DNA from: Acidobacteriota bacterium
GTDB taxonomy: Bacteria > Acidobacteriota > Terriglobia > Acidiferrales > UBA7541
DNA length: 64,000 nucleotides
Direction: 5' to 3'
Assembly: GCA_013289955.1 (NCBI GenBank)
Contig: JABCYZ010000034.1
Span: forward strand, 1-64,000
Of the stretch, positions 8,310-19,800 are shown one piece after another. Position 1 is the stretch's first letter, and each line of letters starts with the position of its first letter. The position numbers were made by a program, and so were the translations under genes. Under the pieces are notes generated by a model. It did not search any database. It saw nothing but the letters and a program-made list of their open reading frames with translations, and was not told where the DNA came from.

Positions 8310-9275
8310 ATGCGCAAGATTCTGATTCTGGGATTCCTCCTTGCCTCAGCAGGTTTGCGGATTGGGGCCGAGAATGCGGAGCAAGCATTCGACTACGACC
8401 AGAAGGCGCCGCTGGATGTCGAGGTGAAAGGCATAACGAAGCGTCGTGACGTCTCGGTGCTGGACATTTCCTACGCCAGCCCAAAAGGCGGTCGAGTGCC
8501 CGCTTACCTGGTGGTGCCGAGAGGCAAAGGTCTGTTTGCAGCCGTTATCTGGGGCCACTGGTATTGGGCCAATTCGCCGGCGCGGAATCGCAGCGAGTTT
8601 CTGGACGAAGCGGTAGCATTGGCGCCCACGGGAGTCGTTTCGCTCCTGACAGACGGGCCCGTGGCGCGGCCCGGGCATGTGGACGACAAAGATCCATTGA
8701 GCGAAAGGCAGGCCGCCGAGCTCATCCAACAGATCACCGATATGCGCAGGGGCGCCGACCTGTTGCTGCTACGTAAGGACGTCGATCCGCAACGCATCGC
8801 CTACGTAGGGCACAGCTATGACGCAACGGTCGGAGCGTTTCTTCGCGGCGTTGACAAGAGGTTCAAAGCATTTGTTCTGATGGCTGGGGGGTTGTCCGAC
8901 GAAGTGGACATGAAGTCCAAGGAATATCAAGAGTTTCGGCAAAAGTATGGCCCGGAAAAGTTCGATGCGTTCAAGGCCAAGTATCAGTGGCTGGATCCGG
9001 GGAAATTCGTGTCCCGCGCTTCGCCGGCCTTCGTTTTTTTGCAGTATGGAACGAAAGACCTGCCTTTCCTCACTGAGGAACGGGCCCGCGAATATGCGAG
9101 GGTAGTCAGCGAGCCCAAGAGGTTTCAGCTCTACGATGCGCCGCACGCGCTGAATGCCGGGGCGCGCCGCGACCGCCTGTCGTTTTTAGCTGAACAACTC
9201 AAGTTGAAGCCGCTTTCTCCATCCATCGTGGCCTCCATCCCAGATCTTTATCAGCCGCCGGATCAGGGGCAATAA
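8310..9275 (+). CDS. Secreted alpha/beta hydrolase (dienelactone-hydrolase-like)
   Basis: A 321-residue protein starting with a signal peptide (MRKILILGFLLASAGLRIGA). The start at 8310 is preferred over GTG 8286 because GGAAAGAGG sits just before it. The fold signature is VPAYLVVPRGKG (strand and oxyanion region) and the nucleophile elbow GHSYDATVG with Ser169; the Asp of YGTKDLPF and the His of DAPHALN complete a plausible triad. Expected activity is ester or peptide hydrolysis outside the cytoplasm; the substrate is unknown. An unusual feature is Asp instead of Gly two positions after the nucleophile. It is separated from the divergent padR operon by about 110 bases and appears monocistronic. 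Confidence 0.85.
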   Translation: MRKILILGFLLASAGLRIGAENAEQAFDYDQKAPLDVEVKGITKRRDVSVLDISYASPKGGRVPAYLVVPRGKGLFAAVIWGHWYWANSPARNRSEFLDEAVALAPTGVVSLLTDGPVARPGHVDDKDPLSERQAAELIQQITDMRRGADLLLLRKDVDPQRIAYVGHSYDATVGAFLRGVDKRFKAFVLMAGGLSDEVDMKSKEYQEFRQKYGPEKFDAFKAKYQWLDPGKFVSRASPAFVFLQYGTKDLPFLTEERAREYARVVSEPKRFQLYDAPHALNAGARRDRLSFLAEQLKLKPLSPSIVASIPDLYQPPDQGQ

Positions 9276-9552
9276 CTCAAACGTAGAAAATCGGCACTCG
9301 GGAATCGAAGCCTCGCTGGGGATTCCCTCCGCCTCTTGCTGTGCCTGCCGCTTCTGAACCTAGACAGACTCAAGATCCGCAAGCGCTCGGGTTATTTGTG
9401 TAAGTTTTAGGACACAGTGTTTCTTCGTGAACACGTCGGCCTGCCTGAGATTCAAGCAAGATGTAGTTAAACTTCGAAGAAAGCAAACGGAACTCCTCCT
9501 GCAAGATTCTTTTGGAACCGGAATTCTAGTGCTGACAATTCGAAGAGGAATC

Positions 9553-11478
9553 ATGGTCCCTTTTGGCGCGCGGCGGTGGTGGAGGATAGCTGGATCAATG
9601 ATGGTGGCCGCTGGAGTTGCAGGCGGCGTTGTCATGTGGCAGGCATCACAGGCTCTCAAGCTTTCTAAGCGGGAGTTCCAAGCAGAACGCGAGTTCGGAT
9701 TCACGGTGCGGCCGTTTTCACCGAACCAAGATCTCCATTTTGAAACCCTGCGCTCACCGGAAGTTTTCTCGCAGGTCGTCCGTTTCCAGGACAGTCTGTA
9801 TGTCGCGGGGCCAGCCGGGCTATTCCAGTACGATTTGCGCGGCAATCTTCTTCGTGAATTCTCGGTCGGCCGGGACCTGCCCGGCTCACCTTTGGTTTCT
9901 ATGGCGGTCGGACAACTTTCAGGGGCGACGCAGCCTGAACTGATCCTGGCCACCGCCAACCAGGGCATTTTGCTCTTCGATGGACAGAAGCTCCGGCAAA
10001 TCTATCCCGCTGACCCGGATGTGCGCACTCTGACCGCTATCCTGCCGGTTGCAAGCGGACACCTGCTTATCGGCACGAAGAAACGCGGCGTGCTGGTTTA
10101 TGACGGAAAGACGATCGAGGAACTGCATCCCACGCTGGGCAATATATATGTCCAGGCGCTGGCGGGTTCAGACCTCGACTTGTGGGTTGGGACCCTCGAT
10201 CAGGGTGTCCGGCACTGGCATGCAGGTACGACAGAAGTGTTTCGAGAGGAACAGGGACTGCCAGATCACCAGGTCCAAGCCATTACGTTGGTTGGAGATA
10301 AGGCTTATGTCGGAACGCCGCTGGGGGTAGCGGAGTTTGACCAAAGCCGCTTCGCGCGCGTGTTGGCGAGGGGTGTCCTGGTGACCTGCCTCCATGTCGA
10401 GGGCGACGAGTTGTGGATTGGTTCGGAGGATCAAGGCGTCCTTCGCGTGCCGCTTGCCTCAAATCTTCGGTCTGCCGCGTTGCGGAACAGCGCGGGCATC
10501 GGCCCAGAAGAGGTGCGGCAAATTCAGGGGACCGAGCAAGGGGTGATGGTCCTCACCCGCAATGGCATTTTTCAGGTCAAAGCGAGTGGCTTTGGGTGGC
10601 AGGAAGTGCTCAAGCCGCGGCCCGCCGTTCTAAGTGATCGAAACATATCCGCCCTGGCGCGCGACACCCTTGGGCAACTGTGGGTGGGCTATTTCGACCA
10701 CGGCCTCGACATTCTCCCGGACGGGCCGGCGCGCCCAGCGCACGTCGAGAATGAACACGTTTTTTGCGTCAATCGCATTTGGCCTGATGCGAAAAGCAGC
10801 ACGGTGGAAGTGGCGACAGCCAATGGCTTGGTGCGTTTCGGAGCGAGCGGGAAGCCCGAGCAGGTCCTAGGCAAAGCGGACGGTTTGATAGCCGAGCATG
10901 TCACCGACGTGGCGCCTTACCGTGATGGACTGGCTATTGCGACTCCTGCCGGTATCACGTTTCTGGACGCGGAAGGCGCGCGCAGCATGTACAGCTTTCA
11001 CGGCCTTGTTAACAACCATGTCTATGCGCTGGGAGTTTCCGATGACGACCTGATGGTGGGGACACTGGGAGGCCTTTCCGCCGTCGAAAAGGGATTCGTG
11101 AGAGCAAATTTCACGGCAGGGAATTCCGGATTGAAGCAGAACTGGGTTACCGCTGTGGCTCGTGTCGGCAGCGCACGGATGATCGGGACTTATGGAAGCG
11201 GCGTCCTGGCGCTCGACAGCCGGGGAAAGTTCCACACCTTTCAAACCGCGACCACCTCGACCGAGATCAATCCGAACGCGATGCTGGTAACCAAGGACCA
11301 TGTGTTTGCCGGAAGCCTGGATCGGGGACTCTATGTTTACGACCGCGAGAAGGAACGATGGACGGTCGTTACCGACGGTTTGCCCTCCATGAATGTGACC
11401 GCGCTCGCCGAAGGCAACGGGTACATCTACGTCGGCACGGACAACGGCCTCGTGCGCATCGAGGAGAGCAAACTTTAG
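9553..11478 (+). CDS. Membrane-anchored beta-propeller protein
   Basis: A 641-residue protein. A start at 9553 is preferred (GAAGAGGAATC in front); the frame is open further upstream to a GTG at 9427. Residues about 9-30 form an N-terminal membrane anchor (IAGSMMVAAGVAGGVVMW), followed by a predicted alpha-helical linker. The rest consists of many repeats such as LWVGTLDQGVRHW, LWIGSEDQGVLRV and IYVGTDNGLVRI, the pattern of the two-component-regulator propeller domains found in hybrid sensor kinases, but no kinase domain follows. It is likely an extracytoplasmic binding or scaffold protein. It is the first gene of a six-gene operon; its stop is 2 bases before the VIT-VWA gene. Confidence 0.8.
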   Translation: MVPFGARRWWRIAGSMMVAAGVAGGVVMWQASQALKLSKREFQAEREFGFTVRPFSPNQDLHFETLRSPEVFSQVVRFQDSLYVAGPAGLFQYDLRGNLLREFSVGRDLPGSPLVSMAVGQLSGATQPELILATANQGILLFDGQKLRQIYPADPDVRTLTAILPVASGHLLIGTKKRGVLVYDGKTIEELHPTLGNIYVQALAGSDLDLWVGTLDQGVRHWHAGTTEVFREEQGLPDHQVQAITLVGDKAYVGTPLGVAEFDQSRFARVLARGVLVTCLHVEGDELWIGSEDQGVLRVPLASNLRSAALRNSAGIGPEEVRQIQGTEQGVMVLTRNGIFQVKASGFGWQEVLKPRPAVLSDRNISALARDTLGQLWVGYFDHGLDILPDGPARPAHVENEHVFCVNRIWPDAKSSTVEVATANGLVRFGASGKPEQVLGKADGLIAEHVTDVAPYRDGLAIATPAGITFLDAEGARSMYSFHGLVNNHVYALGVSDDDLMVGTLGGLSAVEKGFVRANFTAGNSGLKQNWVTAVARVGSARMIGTYGSGVLALDSRGKFHTFQTATTSTEINPNAMLVTKDHVFAGSLDRGLYVYDREKERWTVVTDGLPSMNVTALAEGNGYIYVGTDNGLVRIEESKL

Positions 11479-11480
11479 CC

Positions 11481-13865
11481 ATGAATCGAACATGGGGAAT
11501 TCTTTTGCTTTTGTTTTTGGCGCCGTTGCCTGCCTTTTCGGACGGCGGCGTGCTGATTCCGCGGGACAAGTCCCAGCCCGATCCCACAATTCTTTCTCTC
11601 GAGGAAATGGAGATTACCGTCGAGATTGACAATGGCGATGCCCGCGTTTTTGTGCGCCAAATCTTCGCCAACCACACCGCTGGCATTCAGGAGGGCAATT
11701 ACGTTTTCGCTTTGCCCAGCCGCGCCACGGTCTCCGACTTTGCCGTATGGGACGGACCAGTGCGCATTCCTGCCGTCATTCTGGAACGCAAACGGGCGGG
11801 CGAGATTTACAACGAACTGAAGCAACAATCCATTGACCCTGGATTGCTGCAGATGGGAGAACGCGGCGCCGAAGAGGCCAAGCGCAGCGCCATCTTCAGC
11901 GCGCGGATTGTTCCAATTCCGGCGTATGGCACGAAGCGTCTCGAATTCGAATACCACGAAACAATCACGGTTGAGAATCTCAAATCATACTTCGCGATTC
12001 CTCTGCGTCCCGATGCCTACCATGCGCAAATTGCGCGCCACCTCAGAATCGATTTTGAATTGCGGTCCGCTCACGGTCTGACCAACTTCGAGGCACCCGC
12101 GAAGAGTTACACGCTGCAGCTCGCGCAGAATACGCCTCAGATTGTCCGCGGGCAATTTGAAGGGGAGAACGTCAACCTGGCTGAAGATTTCGTGGCCACG
12201 TTTGATCTGGATAAAGCGGGAAGCGACGCGCTGGCAGTCATCACGCACAGGAATCCTTCAAGCGGAACGCCTTCGCCAGCCGAGACTGCGCCGGTTCGAC
12301 GCACCAACGAACCGGGATTTTTTGCGGTTGACGCGCTTTTAGGTTTTGGGCCGAACAGTGGCGCAACCAAAGATTCGTCAGCGGGTGCGGCGCCGGCCAA
12401 GACGGTTCTGATTTTGTTCGATACCTCGCTGTCCATGCAGTGGGAAAAGCTCGAACGTAGTTACCAGGCGCTGGAGACTTTGCTCCACGCGTTAAAGGCC
12501 GAGGACAAGTTCAATCTGATTCTCTTCAATAGCCGGGTTCAGCTCCTTCAACAGGCGCCGGTCGCTGCCAGCAGCGACAACGTGCAGCATGCCCTCGATT
12601 TCGTGCGCGCCAGCCGTTTGCGTGGCGGCACCGATCTCCAGAAAGTCCTAGAAGAAGCGTTGCGCGAATCCGCCGCTTCCGGAAGCAACCCTTATCTCGT
12701 CCTGCTGAGCGACGGCGGCGCCACCGAGGGCCTGATTAAAAACGCCAAACTGGCTGCTTCGTACGAAGCAGATTGGAAACGACTGCCTGAGGCGAGCCGG
12801 CCCAAGACCTACATCTTTGGCGTGGGCGACGACGCGAACTTCCCGTTATTCAAGCTGCTGGCGCGCGAAGATGGGGTTCTGGAAAGCGTTCTTTCGACAG
12901 AGCCGATCGAATTCAAGCTGAATTCCTTCCTTTCGAAAATTGGCCGCAGCCCGGTTGGTCAACTGGCACTAGCGGTTTCGCCGGACTCCGCCGTCGGATT
13001 TGTTTATCCGTTGCAAGACGCGGCCTTCGCTGGTTCGCGGGCAGCCTGGGTCGGCCGTTATGAAAATGCAGCGAACGATGTGAGCTTTAGCGTTCGCGGG
13101 GTGAGAGACGGGACGCCTCTCGCCATGTCGTCCAAGGCGAATTTGCCCAGTGAATCCGCCGACCATCCACAATTACCCAGACTTTGGGCGCGCGCGCGTG
13201 TGGATGCATTGCTGGAGAAAATCGAGCGCGAAGGCGAGGACGCGGCTTCCATCGACGAAATTATCCGGCTGTCGCGCCAATACAAATTTGTGACGCCCTA
13301 CACTTCGTTCCTGGCTGTGCCGCGGGCGCTGCTACGCCCGCGCGTGATCCGCCCAGGAGATCCGGTTATTCGGGTGAAGACCGACCCGGCTATTGTTTCG
13401 GTTGTGGCGTTGTTTCCGTTTGGGCTTGTGAAGCCACTGAGGTTTTTGCCCGCCGAAGATACTTGGCAAACGCGCTTCCTGGTCCCTACGGACCTGGCGG
13501 ATGGAACGTATCCGGTGCGCCTGGTGATGCGTGATCGTTCCGGACAAACCTACTGTGAATCGAAAACCTTCGTAATCGCCAGCAAGTCGCCGACGGTAGA
13601 AATCAAGCTGCCAAAAACGCGCTATCGGCGCGGCGAAACGCTGGACTTGAAGGTTTCTGCGTCGCAAAACACGCGGACAATCGTTGCGCGGATCGAAGGC
13701 GCTCTACCCGTGAGTTTGCATTGGGATTCGAAAGCCAACACGAACACCGGGGAACTGTTCATTCCCGAGCAGATGATTCCTGGAACCTACCATCTGACGG
13801 TCACGGCAGAAGACGTCGCGCACAACATGGGTTCTCAGGGGGTGGACATTGAAATCGTTCCGTGA
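11481..13865 (+). CDS. VIT and von Willebrand factor A domain protein
   Basis: A 794-residue secreted protein: signal peptide (MNRTWGILLLLFLAPLPAFS), a VIT domain at about residues 25-170 (VRQIFANHTAGIQEGNYVFALP is its typical core), and a VWA domain from about residue 305. The metal-ion-dependent adhesion site is intact: Asp314-x-Ser316-x-Ser318 in DTSLSM, the Thr in RGGTDL and the Asp in LLSDGG. The C-terminal 200 residues look like beta-sandwich material. Such proteins bind protein partners through Mg2+. It starts 2 bases after the propeller gene and overlaps the giant TPR gene by 17 bases, so translational coupling is likely and a scaffold role together with these proteins is inferred. 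Confidence 0.9.
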   Translation: MNRTWGILLLLFLAPLPAFSDGGVLIPRDKSQPDPTILSLEEMEITVEIDNGDARVFVRQIFANHTAGIQEGNYVFALPSRATVSDFAVWDGPVRIPAVILERKRAGEIYNELKQQSIDPGLLQMGERGAEEAKRSAIFSARIVPIPAYGTKRLEFEYHETITVENLKSYFAIPLRPDAYHAQIARHLRIDFELRSAHGLTNFEAPAKSYTLQLAQNTPQIVRGQFEGENVNLAEDFVATFDLDKAGSDALAVITHRNPSSGTPSPAETAPVRRTNEPGFFAVDALLGFGPNSGATKDSSAGAAPAKTVLILFDTSLSMQWEKLERSYQALETLLHALKAEDKFNLILFNSRVQLLQQAPVAASSDNVQHALDFVRASRLRGGTDLQKVLEEALRESAASGSNPYLVLLSDGGATEGLIKNAKLAASYEADWKRLPEASRPKTYIFGVGDDANFPLFKLLAREDGVLESVLSTEPIEFKLNSFLSKIGRSPVGQLALAVSPDSAVGFVYPLQDAAFAGSRAAWVGRYENAANDVSFSVRGVRDGTPLAMSSKANLPSESADHPQLPRLWARARVDALLEKIEREGEDAASIDEIIRLSRQYKFVTPYTSFLAVPRALLRPRVIRPGDPVIRVKTDPAIVSVVALFPFGLVKPLRFLPAEDTWQTRFLVPTDLADGTYPVRLVMRDRSGQTYCESKTFVIASKSPTVEIKLPKTRYRRGETLDLKVSASQNTRTIVARIEGALPVSLHWDSKANTNTGELFIPEQMIPGTYHLTVTAEDVAHNMGSQGVDIEIVP

Positions 13866-16800
13866 TTTCGCGCCCGGTGGCGGCTGGAGCATCGGCGCAG
13901 CCGTCCTTCTTGTCAGCGTTGCTGCGTTCGCGCTGACCGCCAGAGGCGAGCTGCCGGCCTGGATCCACAACATCGAGGCAAAGACGGAAACCGAGCGCGC
14001 CTTCTTTCGCGCGATGGAATTGCCGTACGGGCCCGTCCTTTTCCGGCGGCCGCCGGCCGAAACCCGTTCCGCACTGGGAGATTTGATCCAACAACAGCCC
14101 GCGAACGCAGACTTGTATTCGTTGCGCGCGCTCGAGGATGAACGGCAGCTCGATTTCGCCGCGGCGGAGCGTGACTGGAAGTTGTACGCCGAAAAAGCGG
14201 CAAACAAAGCGGCTGCGCGAGGAGATCTAGCTGACTTTTACCACCGCCGCCTGCGCCCGCAAGACGAGATTTCCACTCTGCGAACCATTGGCGACTCGCC
14301 CACACTCTCCGGCGAAAAGCACACTCCTTCCAATCAACAGAGTTCCTGGAACGCCTTCGAGCGCATTCTTGGCGTCATTCAGGCGCAAGGGCTCCCCAAA
14401 GAGTCCACCCTCACGGCTTATCGCGCGTGGATTTCCCGTTATCCGACGGAGGAGCAGCTTTACGTCCGGTTCCTCGACTATCTTGTGACGCAGAAGGAGT
14501 TCGACGCTGCCAACAAGCTGATTGCTGCTTTTCAAAGACAATTTCCCGCCGACGAGATCTTTCCGGTTAAAGCCAGAGCCTTGGTGGAGTACAGGCAGAG
14601 CTCCCTTCAGCAGGGCCTCGCAGTCTACGAGAGGAGTTTTCAGCCGCTCTGGCAGCCGGAGCTTGTGAAGGGTTATTTCGACCTGCTGGGTGAAACGCAA
14701 GGCTTGCGCAAGTTCCTGGATGCGGCGGACGCTGCCCTTGCCAGGAATCCCGAAGACCTCAATGCGGCCACCCGCGTTTTCTATTACTACCAACAACAAG
14801 GCAAGCTGGACGCCGCGGAGAGGGCCATCACCAACCTGCGGATGCACAAAGAGGCGGCAAACTCCGCCTGGACGCCCGAGGAACTGTACATTTGCGGACG
14901 CCTGCTCGAAGACATTCATTCGTATCCAGAAGCCGCACGATTTTATTTCGCGCTTTATAACAGCAAGGGAGCGGCTGATTCCCGGGAGCGCGCTCTCACG
15001 CGGCTGACCGACATGCTCCTGACTTCCCCGGAAGCTCCCATCCGGCTAGGCAGCGGGGAATTGTCCATGTACAAGGACATCGCGACGCTGGATCAGGGTC
15101 CCGGGTATTTCAACGGCATTCTCTCGCTCGTTCTGAATACCACTTCTCCTGACAGGGAGTACTCCGAGGAAGAGCAGCGAGCGTCTTCCTATTTCCACCG
15201 TTCCCGCGGAGCTGAGTTGCTGGCACTCCTGGACAAGGGTTTTCCGAACGCCAGAGGCCGCGCGGAATTGCACGTCAAGCTGCTCGAATTTTATTCGAGT
15301 GCCGCCCAGAGCGAAGCCGTATTGCACGGCGGGAAGGAGTTTCTCGCGTCGTTTCCAAAATCGGCCGACCGCACCCGCGTTGCACTGTTGATGGCAGACG
15401 CGGATGCTCGGCTGGAAAAAGCGCAAGACGAATTCGCGATTTATGACGCCATTCTGCAGGAACTTGCCGCCCAAGCCGACAAAATGCCGCTGGGCAGCCG
15501 CGTGGTGGATACCGGAAGCTTCGGGGGCCCGCAAGGTTCCCGGCGCTTTCAGCAGCCCGCGAACGAAGACGCGGAAGGAGAGGCTGGGGCTGAACTACAG
15601 GCAGGAGTGTCGGCCCGTTCTCAAGTGCCGAGCGCGGCGTTTCAGGTCGGACAGAATCCCGAGACCCAGGACACTGGCCCGCGTTCACCTGAGTATTCCC
15701 GGGTGCTCGAGCGCTATCTCGCGCGGCTTGTGGAATTGAAGGAGGTTCCCCAGGCGCTCGGTATTTTGCGCCGTGAAATTGACCATAACCCCGACGATCC
15801 GGGCCTGTACGAACGCCTCGCGACTTTCGTCGAGCAAAACAATCTGAGCCAGGAAGAGGAGGAAGTGTACCGGCGTGCCTTCGCGCGCTTCTCCGATCCC
15901 TCCTGGTACAGCAAGTTGGCGCGCTTCTATCTGCGTTATCGGAAATATTCTGCGCTCGAGCAATTGACAGAAGATGCCGTGAAGCAATTCGATGGCAGCG
16001 TGCTTCAAACCTACTTCAGGTCGGTCGGCGGAAGTACGCCCGCGATGTACGTGCGATTGAATCAGTTTGCCAACGCGCGATTCCCGCACAATCTCTATTT
16101 CGTGCGCAATTTGCTGCAGGCGTATCACTCGAAACCGACGTACGACCAAGCCGCATGGGTGGCGCTCCTGCGGCAGCACTGGTTTGAAGATGCCGGACTG
16201 CGAAGCCAGTACTTTGAGTATCTTTCCTCGAACCATCTGTTGGAACAGGAGTTGAGCGCTCTGCGGCAGTCCGCGCCATCTACCGGCGCCCAGGGCTGGT
16301 CTGAATTTGGGAAGAAAAACCCCGCGGCAGCGACGGAACTGGCCGATGCGGAAATCTGGCGCTCCCATTTCGAAGAGGGCGCCCCGGTTTTGAGGGCTCT
16401 CGCCGAAGTGTATCCTGCCGAACAGGAGCTGGACCGCACGGCCTCGTCGGTTTTCCGCTCGCTCGCCTATTTCGATCCGGCAAATACAGCGGTGGCCGCG
16501 CACATTGAAGAAAATCTTCTCGCCGCGAATCCCGGCAACACGGGGATTCTCGGCGGCATCGGTGACATCTACGCCGACCGCGATCTCATCGAACAAGCTG
16601 CGCCGTACTGGGAACGCATTCCGAAAGTGGCTCCGGGGCAAGCGGATGGCTACCTGGAGGCGGCCACGATTTACTGGGACTATTTCGATTTCAGCAATGC
16701 GCTGCGGCTGATGGATGAGGGCCGAAAGAAATTGGGCAACCCGACCCTTTACGGATACGAAGAAGGCGCGATTTTCGAGACGCAAAAGGACTATGCAAGA

Positions 16801-19800
16801 GCTGTCCCGGAGTACGCTGACGCGGCGTTGGACAGCGTTTTGCCTTCTGTCGCAGCGAATTGGACAAATGGAAACTCGCCCGCATTGAGCCGCCTTGTCG
16901 AACTGGCGCGTCGTCCGAAGCTCCGCGACCTCGTGAACGACACCACCGAAAAGCTGGCCGTGGACTCGCACTATGCGATGCCGGCCGTCCAACTACGCTT
17001 GCGTGTCCTCGAAGCGGCGAACCAGGCACCCCAAATGGCCGCATTTCTTGCCGCGGCGCTGGATCACGCTGAAACCATTGAGCAGGCTTCGGAAATCGAA
17101 TCGATCGCCCAACAGCGGTCCCTCGAGTCCGTGCGCCAGAAAGCGCTCGAGAAGCAGGCGGCACTGGCCACCGACCCGGTGACGCGGATCCAGCTGCTCT
17201 ACGCGCTGGCGCGCTTCTATGAGAGCAAAAAGGATTTTGCCGCGGCGCAGCGAAACATTGAGGCGTTGTATCAGGCCAATCCCAGGATTCTGGGAGTGGT
17301 GCGCTCGACCGTGGACTTCTACTGGCGCGTGAAACTCTACCCGCAGGCCATCGCGGTGTTGCGGCAGGCTGCGAAGGATGCCTACCCGCAGCTCAGCACC
17401 CAATTCACGTTTGAAGCAGCCCGCAAATGCACGGATGCAAAAGATTTTCAGCAGGCGCGCACCTTGATGGATGGCCTTTTGAAGGATTCGCCTTATGACA
17501 GCCAGTATCTCGCAGCAATGGCGGATACCTACGCCCGGGCGGGTGACGCGGGAGGCTTGAAGCAATTCTATCTGGACAAGATTGCACTGTTCCGCGCTGC
17601 GCCGCTCGGTGCCGACGACCGCAAAAACCGGATCGCGACCTTGCGCCGTGGGCTGATACCTGCGCTTACCCAGCTCCAGGATTATCCCGGCGCCGTCGAT
17701 CAATACGTGGAGTTGATCAACAACTATCCCGAGGACGAGGGACTGACAACGGAAGCCGCTCTCTACGCGCAGAGGCATCAGCGCGAGAAACAGCTGCTGG
17801 ATTTTTATTCTAAGACCATCCAGCAATCGCCCCGCGACTACCGCTGGTCCATGGCGCTGGCGCGTATACAAAGCAGTCTTGAGGACTATCCGGCGGCAAT
17901 CGATTCCTACAGCAAATCGATTGCGATCCGCCCGGATCGCACCGACTTGCACATTGCACGCGCCACGCTCGAAGAGCGTTTGCTGCGATTCGACGATGCA
18001 GCGAGCGATTACGTGCATCTGTACCAGCTGGCGTACAAAGACCCGAAGTGGATGGAGAAGGTCGCGGAAGTACGCGCCCGCCAGGGCCGGAGCGCGGACG
18101 CCGTCGCCGCGTTAAAGACCGCACTCATTGATGTGGGTCCGGAGCGGGCGGGGAACTACTTCGAGGTTGCCCGCCGGCTGGAGGACTGGGGTTTTCTCGG
18201 GCCTTCCAGAACCTTCGCCGATCAGGGCATCAGCGCGGCAGGCGACGAATTGCTCGCCTCGCCGGAAAATCATGAAGGCGTAAAAACCTATGTGCGCCTC
18301 ATGACCCGTCTCCGTGAGCAGGACAAGGCCTACGCGGCTCTGCAAAACGCCATGAACGCAGCGTCGAATTCGCTTCCGGTCCTGAAAGAGCAGGTTGCCA
18401 AGCAGGGAATTGCTGGTGTTTCCGACAAAGAATGGCGCGAGCATGTCCTGGCCACGCGCAAGCAAAACGCCCGCAACGGCATGCGCAGCGCGCTGACGGA
18501 AATGGGCTCGACCGTATCGCGCTACTTTACCCCCGAACAAAAGGTAACGTTTGCGGCGTTTGCCCAGGCACTACGTCTGCCCATGTCCGACACGGATGCT
18601 AGAGAGTTTGCCATTCCACTGGCACGGGCGGCTGGGTTGGCAGAACAGGAAGCCGCTTGGCGCTATGAGCTGCTGCTGAAGGCTCCGATGGATCCGGCCG
18701 ACTCCGGACAGCTCCACGAGTTCGAGCAGCTTCAGCGGCAGCGGCTGAAATTTACCGAGCTCGCCCAGCAACTGGAGAACTTCTCTCCTCGGGTTCGACC
18801 GGAGGTCCGTACGGCGGTCCTCTCAGACGCGGCTGAGGCCTACCGCGCCGCCGGCGATACCGACAACGAATTTCGCCTACTCTCCGGCATGGGAGCCAAC
18901 AACCTCGGTGGCGCAAACCAAACGCGCTGGTTCGCTCTTCTCCTGAAAAAGGACCCGCAGAAACTCGTCGAAGTCGCAGCAGCCTGGTCGCCCGCGGGGC
19001 AGGCGGCCGCGGGTTTTGTTCTGGCAAATGGAGACGCGGAGCTGGCCAACACCGTCGTCACTGCGCGCAGCACTTCACGCCCGCCGGTTTGGGGGAAGTC
19101 GTATAGCGCTCTTGTCGGCTTGTACTTTACAGAGACGCAGTCTGCCATCAACGCCGCGTTTGTGAACGCCCTCGGGGATCAAACCATCGCCGAGCGGATC
19201 GGCAAGCAAGTTGACCGCAACAATCAGCTAGCGGGAGACATCTGGTTCTACTATGCGTCGCGTTACGGGGAATATCTGGCTGACACGCGTCAGGGCACGC
19301 CCGAGGATTTTCTTCCTGCTCAATTGGAGCACAGCCCCGCCTCCGCGGACCCCTATTCTTCCCTCGGTGACTACTACATGGACCTCCTGGACACTCGGAA
19401 GGCCATCGAGCAATACAAATACACGCTGGAACTTTCCCCAGGACGCGGGGACATTCACGACAAACTGGCGCTTGCCTATTTTAAGTCCAAGAACCGCGCC
19501 GAAGCCGTCAGACAATGGAAGCTGTTCTTTGCGGCGGAACTCAATCAGGTGAACAATGCCCGTTTGCCTGAAACTTTCTGGGCAGATTTCGGCCGCACCT
19601 CTGATCACGTGCGTACGCGCGGCTTGTTCAGCGAGTTGAAGCCCGAAATCGAGCAACTCGTTCGTGCCTACCTCCATCGCAACGGAAACTATCGTTCGAA
19701 CGCGGTGTTGCACAGTGTTTATGTGCTGCAAAGTGATCCCGCGGCTGCCACAACCTGGTTGCTCGATCTTTCCACCTCGGCGCCCGATCCCACGATCGTT